Origin: Geobacillus genomosp. 3
GTDB taxonomy: Bacteria > Bacillota > Bacilli > Bacillales > Anoxybacillaceae
DNA length: 64,000 nt
Assembly (NCBI RefSeq): GCF_000445995.2
Contig: NC_022080.4
Location: 256,001-320,000 of the forward strand
Reading direction: 5' to 3'
Below the pieces are notes generated by a model that was not told the origin of the DNA, made no database searches, and was given only the letters and a program-made list of their open reading frames with translations. This document shows positions 55,343 through 63,647 of this stretch, piece by piece; position 1 is the first letter of the stretch, and every line of letters begins with the position of its first letter. A program made the translations under genes and the position numbers.

Positions 55343-55826
55343 GTGGTTTGGCCTCCTTTTGAATCGTTTTTTCCCATTCGTCCAACCAATCGACAGAAAC
55401 GGACGGCGGTGCGGGCATCCATGCTTTGGCGGCTGCCGGTTTTCGCGCTTGGCGGCGTCCTAAGGCGTAGACGGCAGCCAGCGCCAGCAGCACCAGCACC
55501 CATTTCGGCAACAGGGCTACAACACCTAAAGCGACCAACACCCAACCGATCCAGCGCTTCGACCGCGTCGCCGCGAGCCACACCGCCCCCGCGCCGGCAA
55601 GCAACAGCGGGATGAGCCACTGCATGAACAGCCCTGCCATCATCCAGCCTCCGCGCGGCCCGATGCCGAACGCTCGATGAGGATGCCCGAATCCGCCGTG
55701 CATGCCGTCAAACGGAACACCCGGACGGCCGTGGGCCATCACGTCATGCGGCGCGAGACCGTGAAACACGCTGACCCCGGCAATGACCGCGAGCGCAAGC
55801 AGAAGAAAGGTCTTTGCCTTTTTCAC
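55302..55826 (-). CDS. Membrane protein upstream of pspA
   Basis: A 174-residue protein of no family I recognise. It begins with a signal-like helix, then a His- and Gly-rich loop (MHGGFGHPHRAFGIGPRGGW), then two closely spaced membrane helices (LFMQWLIPLLLAGAGAVWLA and WIGWVLVALGVVALLPKWVLVLLALAAVYALG), and a polar tail. The ribosome site AAGGAGGTGA precedes the ATG. It may be the membrane partner of PspA, analogous in position to PspB/C or LiaF-type partners; that is inference from gene order. Confidence 0.75.
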   Translation of the reverse strand: MKKAKTFLLLALAVIAGVSVFHGLAPHDVMAHGRPGVPFDGMHGGFGHPHRAFGIGPRGGWMMAGLFMQWLIPLLLAGAGAVWLAATRSKRWIGWVLVALGVVALLPKWVLVLLALAAVYALGRRQARKPAAAKAWMPAPPSVSVDWLDEWEKTIQKEAKPHGHFSPDQNDRSR

Positions 55827-55995
55827 ATCGTCACCTCCTTTTTCAGTGGTGGACTGGCTTACGGTTTGTATTGTAGAAGGGAAAGGAGAAAATGAGGTGA
55901 AAAGCGAAATCTTTTTTTCAGCGGATTATGAATATAATGATCTGTCACGCATGGGTGAGGGATGTCATAACGAAAATGGCGGGGAGGAAGTGAGA

Positions 55996-56379
55996 TTGGT
56001 GAGAGCGTATGCACTGGATGTTGGGTTCGCTCTGTTTGTCTTTTTGTTTTTCTTCTTGTTTTCTACGTTTAACGTCGGGTACTATGCGTACGGCTCGTTT
56101 CTTGTGTTTGCCATCGGTTCGTTGCTCGTCGGCCTGGCGAGAATATGATGGAATCCGCATGCGCGGTTGGGCGGCGTTCTGGTCGGTTCGTTCCTGATCA
56201 TCGCGGTCTCTGTCATCATCATCCGCCTGTTTCCCATCGAAGTCCGCGATGTCGGAGACGTGGTCATGCCGTATATCAACGCGGTCGTGAATGCGTTGAT
56301 ATATTTTGTCATTCTTCACGCCCTCCACCTGTTGCATCGCCTAAAGAAGGGCGACGTTCCGTTTGCGAAAAAACGCTGA
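55996..56379 (+). pseudogene. Small membrane protein interrupted by an in-frame stop
   Basis: Two hydrophobic frames lie in the same reading frame separated only by one TGA (56146-56148). The first starts TTGGTGAGAGCG at 55996 with GGGGAGG 9 nt upstream and encodes two membrane helices (DVGFALFVFLFFFLFSTF and YGSFLVFAIGSLLVGLA). The second continues WNPHARLGGVLVGSFLIIAVSVIIIRLFP to a basic tail at 56379 and has no ribosome site of its own. A single TGG-to-TGA change would explain it. Intact function would be unknown in any case. Confidence 0.65.
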
Positions 56380-56420
56380 AGTGTGGGAAACGGCTCTTTA
56401 TCTGGCCATCCAAAGCGAAA

Positions 56421-56451
56421 GGTGTCCCGACTCGGCTGGGACACCTTCTGC
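56421..56451. terminator. GGTGTCCC/GGGACACC hairpin
   Basis: GGTGTCCC (56421-56428) pairs with GGGACACC (56438-56445), followed by TTCTGCTTT on the plus strand. It lies between the split membrane protein and the end of the kinase gene and is the third member of the hairpin set. Confidence 0.6.
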
Positions 56452-56498
56452 TTTAGAAGCAAAGTATGAACACGCCTCAAGACCGTGCGCCGCAAGAC

Positions 56499-57872
56499 TT
56501 ACGCAGGCAGACGGACAAGAAATTCCGACCCCTGCCCGGGTTGGCTTTGAACGTGGATCGTGCCGCCGTGGGCCTCGACGATCCATTTGGCGATCGACAG
56601 CCCGAGGCCGTGGCCGCCTTGTTGGCGCGAGCGCGCTTTGTCGACGCGGTAAAAGCGGTCGAAAATGCGGCCGATGTCCGCAGGCGGGATGCCGATGCCG
56701 GTGTCCTTGACGGAAAGGACGAACTGCTTCGGTTCGGTGCGGATCGACAGCGTCACGTCTCCGCCCTCAGGGGTGTATTTGATGGCGTTGTCAAGCAAAA
56801 TGTACAACAGCTGCGTCAATTTGTCCGGGTCGGCGGTGACGATTGCTTGTTCTGGGGCATGAAAATGCATCGCGATCTGCTTTTTCGCCGCCAGTTCCGA
56901 CACGAGCTGGAACGTGCGCTCGGCGTGCGGGCGGAAGTCGAACGTCTGCTTGGCCAGCTCCAACGCGGCGTGTTTCGCGTCGGCGCGGGCGAGCGTCAAC
57001 AAGTCGTTCATCAGCTTCGTGATCCGCTTCAGCTCCTCGCGCAGGCGGTCGAGCAGGCGGCGGGCAAAGTCGTTGTTCATCACATCCTCTTCGAGCGTGA
57101 GCGCCTCAACGGACGAAAAGACGACGCTCAGCGGCGTCCGCAGCTCGTGCGAGGCGTCGGCGACGAACTGGCGCTGCCGCTCGTACGCTTCTTCAATCGG
57201 CGCAAGCGCCCGCTTGGACATAAAGAAACTAAGCGCCACCCCGACGGCGAGAAACAGCACCGCCAAGCCGATGAGCACGACAAGCAGCCAATGAAACACC
57301 CCGAAAAACGAGGTGACATCGATCCCGATATACAGCATGCCGACAAAATCGCCATGAAGAACAAGCGGATGGGCGGCGGCGAGCACGCGCCAGTTGCGGG
57401 CAGCTTCATGGGCGAGGCCGGGCATATGCTCGGGAAGGGAGACGTTCATGTACACCGGAGCGCGCTCGTCGAACTCGAGATGGGAGAGCGCGTTTAAAAA
57501 ATACGGGCGCAGGCGCGGGTGGACTTCATCCCCCGCCAGCAAATCGCCATTCGGGCTGATGACGTAAAAAAAGAGTTGGTCTTCACTCAAGAGGACGACG
57601 CTTTCATCATCAAACAAATCAAAATTGCTTTGTTTCAGCAAAAACTGCTCGATCGTGTTCGCCTCTTGCTCGGCGAGGCGGGTGATGCGCCGCTCTTGGT
57701 CGGACGTGGCGATCCAATAAAAGAGCGCGGCGGCGATCATGATAAACAAGGCGAGAAACAAGGTGAAAATGCCGCTATAGAGCGCCGTCAGCCGCCAATG
57801 GGCGCGGCGGAACAAGTCGGCGCTCCCTAAGCGGCGCAGCCAGCCGCGCCATTCAGTCCATCGATTTCTCAA
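56499..57872 (-). CDS. Sensor histidine kinase
   Basis: A membrane sensor kinase of about 457 residues: two membrane helices (YSGIFTLFLALFIMIAAALFYWIA and FHWLLVVLIGLAVLFLAVGVALSFF) flank an extracellular domain of roughly 140 residues. The H-box is FVADASHELRTPLSV (H242 in this numbering), and the N, G1 and G2 boxes are LLDNAIKYTPEGG, DTGIGIPPADIGRIFDRFYRVDKAR and GGHGLGLSIAKWI. The start is uncertain; TTG at 57872 has GGTGGG 9 nt upstream, and the longest frame starts at 57908. It is paired with the regulator that overlaps it. Confidence 0.92.
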   Translation of the reverse strand: MRNRWTEWRGWLRRLGSADLFRRAHWRLTALYSGIFTLFLALFIMIAAALFYWIATSDQERRITRLAEQEANTIEQFLLKQSNFDLFDDESVVLLSEDQLFFYVISPNGDLLAGDEVHPRLRPYFLNALSHLEFDERAPVYMNVSLPEHMPGLAHEAARNWRVLAAAHPLVLHGDFVGMLYIGIDVTSFFGVFHWLLVVLIGLAVLFLAVGVALSFFMSKRALAPIEEAYERQRQFVADASHELRTPLSVVFSSVEALTLEEDVMNNDFARRLLDRLREELKRITKLMNDLLTLARADAKHAALELAKQTFDFRPHAERTFQLVSELAAKKQIAMHFHAPEQAIVTADPDKLTQLLYILLDNAIKYTPEGGDVTLSIRTEPKQFVLSVKDTGIGIPPADIGRIFDRFYRVDKARSRQQGGHGLGLSIAKWIVEAHGGTIHVQSQPGQGSEFLVRLPA

Positions 57873-58524
57873 TTTTATATCCCACCCCGCGCACCGTTTG
57901 AATGACATCGTCTTTCAACTTTTTGCGCAGCAATTTGATCGTCGCGTCGATCGTTTTCATCGACACGTCCGCATCCCAGCCCCAGACGCGGTCCAATATC
58001 GTCTCCCGCGGCACGACTTGCCCTTGGTTTTGCACGAGCAGGTCAAGAAGCTGAAACTCGCGCGGAGTGAGGAAAATTTCCTCATTGCCGCGGTGGAGCG
58101 TATGGCTTGTCCGGTTCAAGGTGAAGCCGTGAAACGCCACCGTTTCCTCTTGAAGCGGGATGAACGTGCGGCGGGCGAGCGCTTTTAAGCGCGCGACGAG
58201 CTCATCGATTTCAAACGGCTTGACCAAGTAGTCATCCGCCCCGGCTTCAAGCCCGGTGACGCGGTCTTGCACCGCGTCTTTCGCCGTCAACATCAAAATC
58301 GCCCCCGTATAGCCGTTTTGCCGCAGGCGGCGGCAAATGTCGACCCCATCGCCGTTCGGCAGCATCCAATCGAGCACGACGACATCGTAAAACTCCGCCA
58401 TCGCGTAGTCGTACGCGTCTTCCCCTTCCTGCACCCAGTCGATATGGTCGATCCCTTTCTTTTTTAATAAGTGGACGATCAGCTCCCCTAGGTGAAGATC
58501 GTCTTCGGCAAGCAAAATTTTCAT
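57853..58524 (-). CDS. OmpR/PhoB family response regulator
   Basis: A response regulator of 223 residues. The receiver domain has the acidic cluster AEDD and the phosphorylation site D52 (VVLDWMLPNGDG) with the K of LVKPFEIDELVARL. The C-terminal winged helix (LTPREFQLLDLLVQNQGQVVPRETILDRVWG ... VRGVGYKI) is the OmpR/PhoB type. The ATG at 58524 is 7 nt from GGAGG. It probably controls the divergent PepSY-like gene and possibly htrA. Confidence 0.94.
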   Translation of the reverse strand: MKILLAEDDLHLGELIVHLLKKKGIDHIDWVQEGEDAYDYAMAEFYDVVVLDWMLPNGDGVDICRRLRQNGYTGAILMLTAKDAVQDRVTGLEAGADDYLVKPFEIDELVARLKALARRTFIPLQEETVAFHGFTLNRTSHTLHRGNEEIFLTPREFQLLDLLVQNQGQVVPRETILDRVWGWDADVSMKTIDATIKLLRKKLKDDVIQTVRGVGYKIEKSMD

Positions 58525-58699
58525 CGCCACTCCTCCGTTCTGTCTCTCTCCCTTTTTATCATACCAAATCGTTCATGAAAAAACGGTGAAAAAGCGGCGC
58601 ATTCGCCGTGCAGTTGACTGTTCTCTGAAAGAGAATTTTCACCATTTTTTCACTTTCCTTGGCTATGATGATGGGCGAAGAGGTGAAGGAGGCAGGATC

Positions 58700-59122
58700 A
58701 TGATGAAAAAAATGAGGAATCTGCATCTTTGGATTGGGTTGATCAGTTCTATCTTTTTACTCGCTGAAGCGGTGACCGGGCTGCTTTTAGCTGAACCGTG
58801 GCTCATCGGCCAGGCAGAACGCGGCGAGATGCATCGCGCCATACAAGAGGGCAGCGCGTTCGGAGCGGGACAAGCATCGGGGGCGGGATCGTCTGCTGTT
58901 CCGATGGCTCCGCGCGCCGAAGGAGGGTCATCACTGATGATGTTCATCCGTCAATTGCACGAAGGGAGAATCGGTTCGCTCGACATCCGCTGGGCGGTCG
59001 ATCTCGCCGCGTTGGCGATGATCATTCTTACGGCAACAGGCATTTACTTGTCGATTCGTACGCTCGCCGCTGGACGCAGACGAAAACAAAAGCGGATGTC
59101 ACCCGCACCCGAGACGATGTAA
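58700..59122 (+). CDS. PepSY-associated membrane protein
   Basis: A 140-residue protein with two membrane helices: the first begins NLHLWIGLISSIFLLAEAVTGLLL, typical of the PepSY_TM family (a W-x-G pattern on the first helix), and the second is AVDLAALAMIILTATGIYLSIRTLAAG. The region between faces outside and is rich in Gly, Ala and Ser. It is transcribed away from the two-component genes, an arrangement common for PepSY proteins under the control of the adjacent regulator. The ATG at 58700 has AAGGAGG 6 nt upstream; an ATG at 58703 is equally possible. Confidence 0.8.
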   Translation: MMKKMRNLHLWIGLISSIFLLAEAVTGLLLAEPWLIGQAERGEMHRAIQEGSAFGAGQASGAGSSAVPMAPRAEGGSSLMMFIRQLHEGRIGSLDIRWAVDLAALAMIILTATGIYLSIRTLAAGRRRKQKRMSPAPETM

Positions 59123-59334
59123 ACGGATATGGGCTGGAAAGAGGGACGAGAACATGCAGCGGAACACTTGGCTAATAACCATAGGGAAGCGCCGCCACGG
59201 CTGGTCTTCCGTGTATGCCAGGCCGATTGATGTCGGCGGCATCGTCGTATTCCACTCGCCTTTTCGTTGCTTTGCGTCCATTCGTTCGAAGCGGTCGGAT
59301 AGAGGAACATTCCATTATAAGGAGGAGATGTGCA

Positions 59335-60540
59335 ATGGATATGATGCCATTTGAACCAACCCCGACGCCGCAGCCGAAACGCCGCGGCCGCTTTATCTCC
59401 TGGCTCGCCGCCTCGGTCGCTGGGGCGGTGATCGGCAGCGCGGCGACGTGGTATGTGGCACCGAAATGGATTCACGGCGAAACCCACTCCCAAACGGAAG
59501 CGGCGGAAACGACCGCAAAAAGCGAGGCGCTGCCGTTGCAGCCGACGGCGAACGTCAAAACGAATATGATTGACGCCATCAACAAAGTGGCCGATGCCGT
59601 CGTCGGGGTCGTCAACATTCAGAAGCAAGTCGACTTTTTCTCTGATCAAGCACAAGATACCGAAGCGGGAACGGGTTCGGGCGTGATTTTCAAAAAAGAT
59701 GGTAACGCCGCCTACATTGTGACGAACAACCATGTCATTGAAGGTGCGAACAAAGTGGAAGTGGCGCTCCCGAACGGCAAGAAAGTGAACGCCGATATCG
59801 TCGGAGCCGATGCACTCACGGACCTTGCCGTCTTGAAAATCCCGGCCGACGGCGTGACGAAAGTAGCGAGCTTCGGCGACTCGTCGAAGGTGAAGATCGG
59901 CGAGCCGGTGGCGGCGATCGGCAACCCGCTTGGGCTCGATTTGTCGCGGACGGTGACCGAAGGGATCGTCAGCGGCAAGCGGACGATGCCCGTCTCGACA
60001 TCAGCGGGCGACTGGGAAATTGACGTCATCCAAACCGACGCGGCGATCAACCCGGGCAACAGCGGTGGGGCGCTCATCAACAGCGCCGGCCAAGTGATCG
60101 GCATCAACAGCATGAAAATCGCCGAAACAGGCGTCGAAGGGCTCGGCTTTGCCATCCCGAGCGAAAACGTCAAACCGATTGTCGAACAGCTCATGAAAGA
60201 CGGGAAAATCAAACGCCCGTATCTTGGCGTCCAGCTCGTCGATGTCGCGGATTTGTCCGATGACGTCCGCACGGATGAACTGAAATTGCCGTCCAACGTG
60301 ACATATGGTGCGGCCATCACGTCGGTCGAACCGTTCTCGCCGGCGGCCGAAGCCGGATTGAAATCAAAAGATGTTATTACGGCCATCAACGGCCAAAAAA
60401 TTGACAGCGTCAGCGCCTTGCGCAACTATTTGTACACGAAAACATCGATCGGCGACCGGATTAAAGTGACCGTCTACCGCGATGGGTTTGAGACGACCGT
60501 CTCTGTCACGCTTAAGGCGAGAGAAAGCAGCCAGTCGTAA
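59335..60540 (+). CDS. HtrA-like trypsin-type serine protease
   Basis: A membrane-anchored protease of 401 residues with an N-terminal anchor (ISWLAASVAGAVIGSAATWYV), then a trypsin-like domain with a complete triad H133 (NNHVIEG), D163 (LTDLAVLKI) and S243 (NPGNSGGAL), and one C-terminal PDZ domain (YLGVQLVDVADLSDD to about residue 395). It degrades misfolded secreted proteins in the family. The ATG at 59335 follows AAGGAGGAG. Closest in layout to B. subtilis HtrA/HtrB/YyxA; which one is unresolved. Three genes (kinase, regulator, PepSY) beside it suggest envelope-stress control. Confidence 0.94.
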   Translation: MDMMPFEPTPTPQPKRRGRFISWLAASVAGAVIGSAATWYVAPKWIHGETHSQTEAAETTAKSEALPLQPTANVKTNMIDAINKVADAVVGVVNIQKQVDFFSDQAQDTEAGTGSGVIFKKDGNAAYIVTNNHVIEGANKVEVALPNGKKVNADIVGADALTDLAVLKIPADGVTKVASFGDSSKVKIGEPVAAIGNPLGLDLSRTVTEGIVSGKRTMPVSTSAGDWEIDVIQTDAAINPGNSGGALINSAGQVIGINSMKIAETGVEGLGFAIPSENVKPIVEQLMKDGKIKRPYLGVQLVDVADLSDDVRTDELKLPSNVTYGAAITSVEPFSPAAEAGLKSKDVITAINGQKIDSVSALRNYLYTKTSIGDRIKVTVYRDGFETTVSVTLKARESSQS

Positions 60541-60544
60541 GAAG

Positions 60545-60590
60545 AAATCGCCTCTTTTCCAGCGAATCAGCGGGGAAGAGGCGATTTTTT
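60545..60590 (+). terminator. htrA terminator
   Basis: AAATCGCCTCTT (60545-60556) pairs with AAGAGGCGATTT (60576-60587), followed by TTTTG. Confidence 0.9.
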
Positions 60591-60663
60591 GTGTGAAGCA
60601 CTTGTTCACGATTAGTTCATCCGTACCACTTTTCCGTCGGGCCAATTGTGCTCTTGTTTGGGG

Positions 60664-60870
60664 AGCGGTGAGGACGACGTGAAACTGCTTCATGTTCGAG
60701 AGTGGGGATGCCTCCAATGCAGTGCGGCTCACGACCGGGGCATAACGCCGCTCGGAATTATTTAGAAGGGAAGGGCTTCGTTTGTTGTCGTTACAAGGCA
60801 GCTGAACCATGGGACGCACGGGGGGCGGCTTGGCTAGCAGCCTGTCGTGGGGTGGGTATTTCCAAGAATT
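60664..60870 (+). pseudogene. TnpB (IS605/IS1341-type OrfB) C-terminal relic
   Basis: One frame reads HVREWGCLQCSAAHDRGI (about 60691-60744) and a second, shifted by one base, reads NAARNYLEGKG. Together they form the zinc-finger end of TnpB, C-x2-C and HDRD-x-NAA-x-N, broken by a frameshift consistent with one missing A near 60743. Everything upstream of about 60660 is lost. The bases after it lead into a T-rich stretch. It could retain a remnant of the guide-RNA 3' region that TnpB elements carry, but that cannot be shown here. Confidence 0.6.
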
Positions 60871-60931
60871 CCCTAACTCTAAGAGTGAGCGCAGATGGGA
60901 GAGTGTTCGTACCCTCTCATTTTTGTGAATA

Positions 60932-60975
60932 TATTACTATTTTTCCATTAGTAATAAATAATCTTTTTTTTTTTT
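60932..60975 (+). terminator. Hairpin and long T-run
   Basis: TATTACTA (60932-60939) pairs with TAGTAATA (60949-60956), followed after several bases by about 13 T residues. It separates the TnpB relic from the AT-rich block to the right. Confidence 0.45.
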
Positions 60976-61032
60976 ATTTCTAATAGAATTTTAATTGTAA
61001 ATATATTGATTTAACGGAGGTGTTTGTATTTT

Positions 61033-61144
61033 ATGAGAAAATCTTTCTTGCTCTCTCCACTTGTCGCTTTGAGCCTCATTTGCACATCGGGTATTGTATG
61101 CTGAGGAGGATGCGCATTTCGGAAAATGTCCTTACGAGCGGTAA
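61033..61144 (+). pseudogene. Small secreted peptide gene, apparently frameshifted
   Basis: An ATG at 61033 with GGAGGTG about 11 nt upstream opens a classic signal peptide (basic start, then FLLSPLVALSLICTSG) that stops at 61104. The next frame continues YAEEDAHFGKCPYER and stops at 61144, giving a plausible cleavage site after VYA if one base is restored near 61096. The intact product would be about 37 residues with a short Cys-containing mature peptide. It is not recognised. Confidence 0.45.
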
Positions 61145-61227
61145 AAGTAAAATCAGTATAAGTAAAGCCATGTGTAGGTTGTTTTTGAAGAAAGGATATA
61201 TAAATTCATGAAGGGGCTGGTTACGTA

Positions 61228-61980
61228 ATGAAACGATTTATACCTTATCTCGCTGCTCTTTGTTTCTCTTCTTTGCTCCTCCTACAACCTTATTCAGTTC
61301 ATATTCCACATAGTTTGGCTAAGTCGTCTAATCAACAGAATGAAAATTGTACATCATGCCAAAAAGTACGGGAAGTTTCAAATTTCAAAACGGATAAAGT
61401 AAAAGATATCTACTTGATCAACGATGTAAAACATACTTTAAGTCAATTTTACAATGCTAAGCTTAGCAAATTTAAAAATAATGATTTTGAGTGGCGTGAA
61501 TCCATAAAAGTAGATTATCAGAATGGAATTTCTGTTGTTATGATTCCATCTAAAGATAATCCAAAGTATAATGATCAAAAGGCATATTTAGTCGTAGGTG
61601 TAGATGGAAAACAGGGTCAATTGACAGATCCCACCTATATTGAACTGAAAAAAATCAATGATAAGTTTATGTTATATACGATCAAAACTTTGGATGATGT
61701 TAAAATCGTAACAGCAACCATTAACATGGCGGATGGGATGGTTACAAATGTTGAATTTTACGAAGAAAATCATTTGATTCAATCAAATGAGGTTAAGGCT
61801 GGATATTGGGATCGAGTGCAAGAATGTATCAAAAACAACTGGAGGACATTCCCTTCTTGGGCGAAGTTTGCGTGTGAATCCGCTTGCGGAGGTTGTTTGT
61901 TTGCCAGTCCTTATGCGTGTGGTGCTTGTCTAGGATGCTTAGGGGGATATGCGATAGGCTGTGCTCTTGCCTCTATATAA
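61228..61980 (+). CDS. Exported protein with cysteine-rich, bacteriocin-like tail
   Basis: A 250-residue protein with a signal peptide (KRFIPYLAALCFSSLLLL...), a CTSC motif (residues about 41-44) near the start of the mature part, and a mixed alpha/beta middle. The last 45 residues hold seven cysteines in a hydrophobic, glycine-rich stretch (FACESACGGCLFASPYACG, then ACLGCLGGYAIGC). The shape resembles halocin C8-type precursors, where the active peptide is the C-terminal Cys-rich part, but I cannot prove membership. Codon use is AT-rich, unlike the flanking genes. A three-helix membrane protein follows. Confidence 0.8.
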   Translation: MKRFIPYLAALCFSSLLLLQPYSVHIPHSLAKSSNQQNENCTSCQKVREVSNFKTDKVKDIYLINDVKHTLSQFYNAKLSKFKNNDFEWRESIKVDYQNGISVVMIPSKDNPKYNDQKAYLVVGVDGKQGQLTDPTYIELKKINDKFMLYTIKTLDDVKIVTATINMADGMVTNVEFYEENHLIQSNEVKAGYWDRVQECIKNNWRTFPSWAKFACESACGGCLFASPYACGACLGCLGGYAIGCALASI

Positions 61981-62010
61981 AGGCAAATTTTTTTCAAGGA
62001 GATGGTGCCA

Positions 62011-62256
62011 GTGCCGTTATCATTCAGGCAAAGAGGGGCATTGTGGAATGTCATCATGATTGTTGTATTATCGATCATGGCTATTTTTACTTATCCCTCC
62101 GAATGGTCTCACTTTTTCATTGTTGTTGCTGGCATTGGAGTGTTTATTACCCTAGATAAGATGTCCAAAAATAAAAGCAGGAAATGGAGAATCACTATTG
62201 CGGCGATTTTCTTTCTCGTTGCTTTCTCTATGTCTGCATACTATGTATTAAACTAG
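62011..62256 (+). CDS. Small three-helix membrane protein, candidate immunity protein
   Basis: An 81-residue protein with three hydrophobic segments (LWNVIMIVVLSIMAIFTY, HFFIVVAGIGVFITL, ITIAAIFFLVAFSMSAYYVL) separated by a basic loop (KMSKNKSRKW). The start is placed at GTG 62011, 9 nt after AAGGAG; an ATG at 62002 directly abuts that site. It follows the cysteine-rich protein by 30 nt. Small basic membrane proteins next to bacteriocin genes often give self-protection; that role here is inference only. Confidence 0.7.
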   Translation: MPLSFRQRGALWNVIMIVVLSIMAIFTYPSEWSHFFIVVAGIGVFITLDKMSKNKSRKWRITIAAIFFLVAFSMSAYYVLN

Positions 62257-62299
62257 CGATGTTTTCACCATGTTTTGAGCATTTAAAAGGGGATGTGTA

Positions 62300-62353
62300 A
62301 TGTTAAAAAAAGCAAAATTGGCTCTTCACCACAAGTTGTACTTGAGATTTTAA
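62300..62353 (+). pseudogene. Start of an ORF cut by the ISL3 element
   Basis: A frame beginning MLKKAKLAL at 62300, with AAAAGGGG 8-9 nt upstream, runs into the left inverted repeat and stops within it. It looks like the first codons of a gene whose remainder was displaced by the insertion. Its relation to the frame at 63648 is not established. Confidence 0.4.
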
Positions 62354-62390
62354 GATAGGTATGCATAGGGAAAATAGAGGATACAAAAAA

Positions 62391-62448
62391 TGCGAATTTT
62401 CCTGTATGGTAAAGGTGACCAAACCAAACCATTGGAGGAGAATTCGCA
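62391..62448 (+). promoter_or_regulatory. Stem that covers the transposase ribosome site
   Basis: TGCGAATTTTCC (62391-62402) is complementary to most of GGAGGAGAATTCGCA (62434-62448), which contains the ribosome site and first base of the start codon. Transcripts entering from outside would fold and block translation, a known way for IS elements to avoid activation by neighbouring promoters. Confidence 0.6.
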
Positions 62449-63623
62449 TGTACGCTCAGTTTATCAAAGAACTCATCGATTTACCAGATGTTTTGATTCA
62501 AAAGGTGCGAAAAGAAGAAGAACGTTGGATTTTCGAACTTTCTCTACCCGAACAATGCCCATTATGTCCTGTCTGCTTGAAGCGTACAATCAAAATGACA
62601 GGCAAAAAGAAGCAATGGATGCATGGGTATGCTCAACGGATCGGCATCTTTTGGGTGGAACTCCCTGTGGAGCGTAGACGTTGTGGTACATGTGGCATGA
62701 CATTCAGCACGTCTGATCCCGGAATTTCCCCTCGAAGTGTAGCGACGGATGCGTTTCAGCAATGGGTCGCGCACTCTTGCATCGGAACATCCATTCAGGC
62801 AGTGGCTCGTATGCTCAAGCTTCCTTACACGACCGTGGAACGTTGGTTTTATACCCATGCCCCTTCCTTCCTATCGAATGACATCCAACCAAAGGCAGTT
62901 TGTGTCGATGAGTTTGCGTTTCGAAAAGGGCATGATTACGGAGTGGCGATCATGGATGCCGAAACGGGAGAAGTGTATGCCCTTGAAGCAGGAAAGAACG
63001 AGGAAGCCATTGGACGTGTGTTGGCTCCTGTGTCTGATTCTGTTCAGTATGTCGTGAGCGATTTGGCTCCAGCGATGAAAAAAGCCATTCAAGGGGTGTG
63101 TCCGGAAGCGAAGCATGTGGTGGATTATTTTCATGTGATTCAATTGTTTACGGAAGCGTTGGATCGATGCCGCAAATCCTTCGGAAAAGGGAACAAGAAA
63201 CATGGGCATGTCCGGTATGTTTGCCGCTTATTGACCCAGCGCCCCGAGAAGCTCACCGAGGAGGAACGCCAAACGGTGCGGGAGTGGCAGAAAGAGAGCG
63301 ATTCCTTGCAGGCTGTCTATCAATCCCTTCAACATTTTCGTTATGTATCCAAAAGCCAAAACGAGCGACAAGCGAAACGTCGTTTGAACGCCTGGGTTCA
63401 TCGGTATTTGTTTTGTCCTTGTTCTGCTGTTCGCGCCATCGCAAAATCACTCGTCAAACGAACAGACGAAATCATATCGTGCATGTTATCCCCTTATTCA
63501 AATGGGAAAATGGAGGGAACAAATAACAAGATCAAGCTGATGAAACGTCGGGGATACGGATACAGAAATATCCAGCGTTTTGCATTGCGGGTTCGGCTAG
63601 AAACAGCTAACATACTTTCATGA
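62448..63623 (+). CDS. ISL3 family transposase
   Basis: A DDE transposase of 391 residues. An N-terminal zinc-binding region (CPLCPVC ... RRRCGTCG) is followed by a helix-turn-helix (SIQAVARMLKLPYTTVERWF) and the catalytic acids: D in VCVDEFAFRKG, D in VVSDLAPAMKKA and E in GKMEGTNNKIKLMKRRGYGY. The ATG at 62448 follows GGAGGAG. Nothing suggests it is broken, so the element may still be able to move. Confidence 0.93.
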   Translation: MYAQFIKELIDLPDVLIQKVRKEEERWIFELSLPEQCPLCPVCLKRTIKMTGKKKQWMHGYAQRIGIFWVELPVERRRCGTCGMTFSTSDPGISPRSVATDAFQQWVAHSCIGTSIQAVARMLKLPYTTVERWFYTHAPSFLSNDIQPKAVCVDEFAFRKGHDYGVAIMDAETGEVYALEAGKNEEAIGRVLAPVSDSVQYVVSDLAPAMKKAIQGVCPEAKHVVDYFHVIQLFTEALDRCRKSFGKGNKKHGHVRYVCRLLTQRPEKLTEEERQTVREWQKESDSLQAVYQSLQHFRYVSKSQNERQAKRRLNAWVHRYLFCPCSAVRAIAKSLVKRTDEIISCMLSPYSNGKMEGTNNKIKLMKRRGYGYRNIQRFALRVRLETANILS

Positions 63624-63647
63624 CAGGTGCAAGTACAACTTTTGGTG

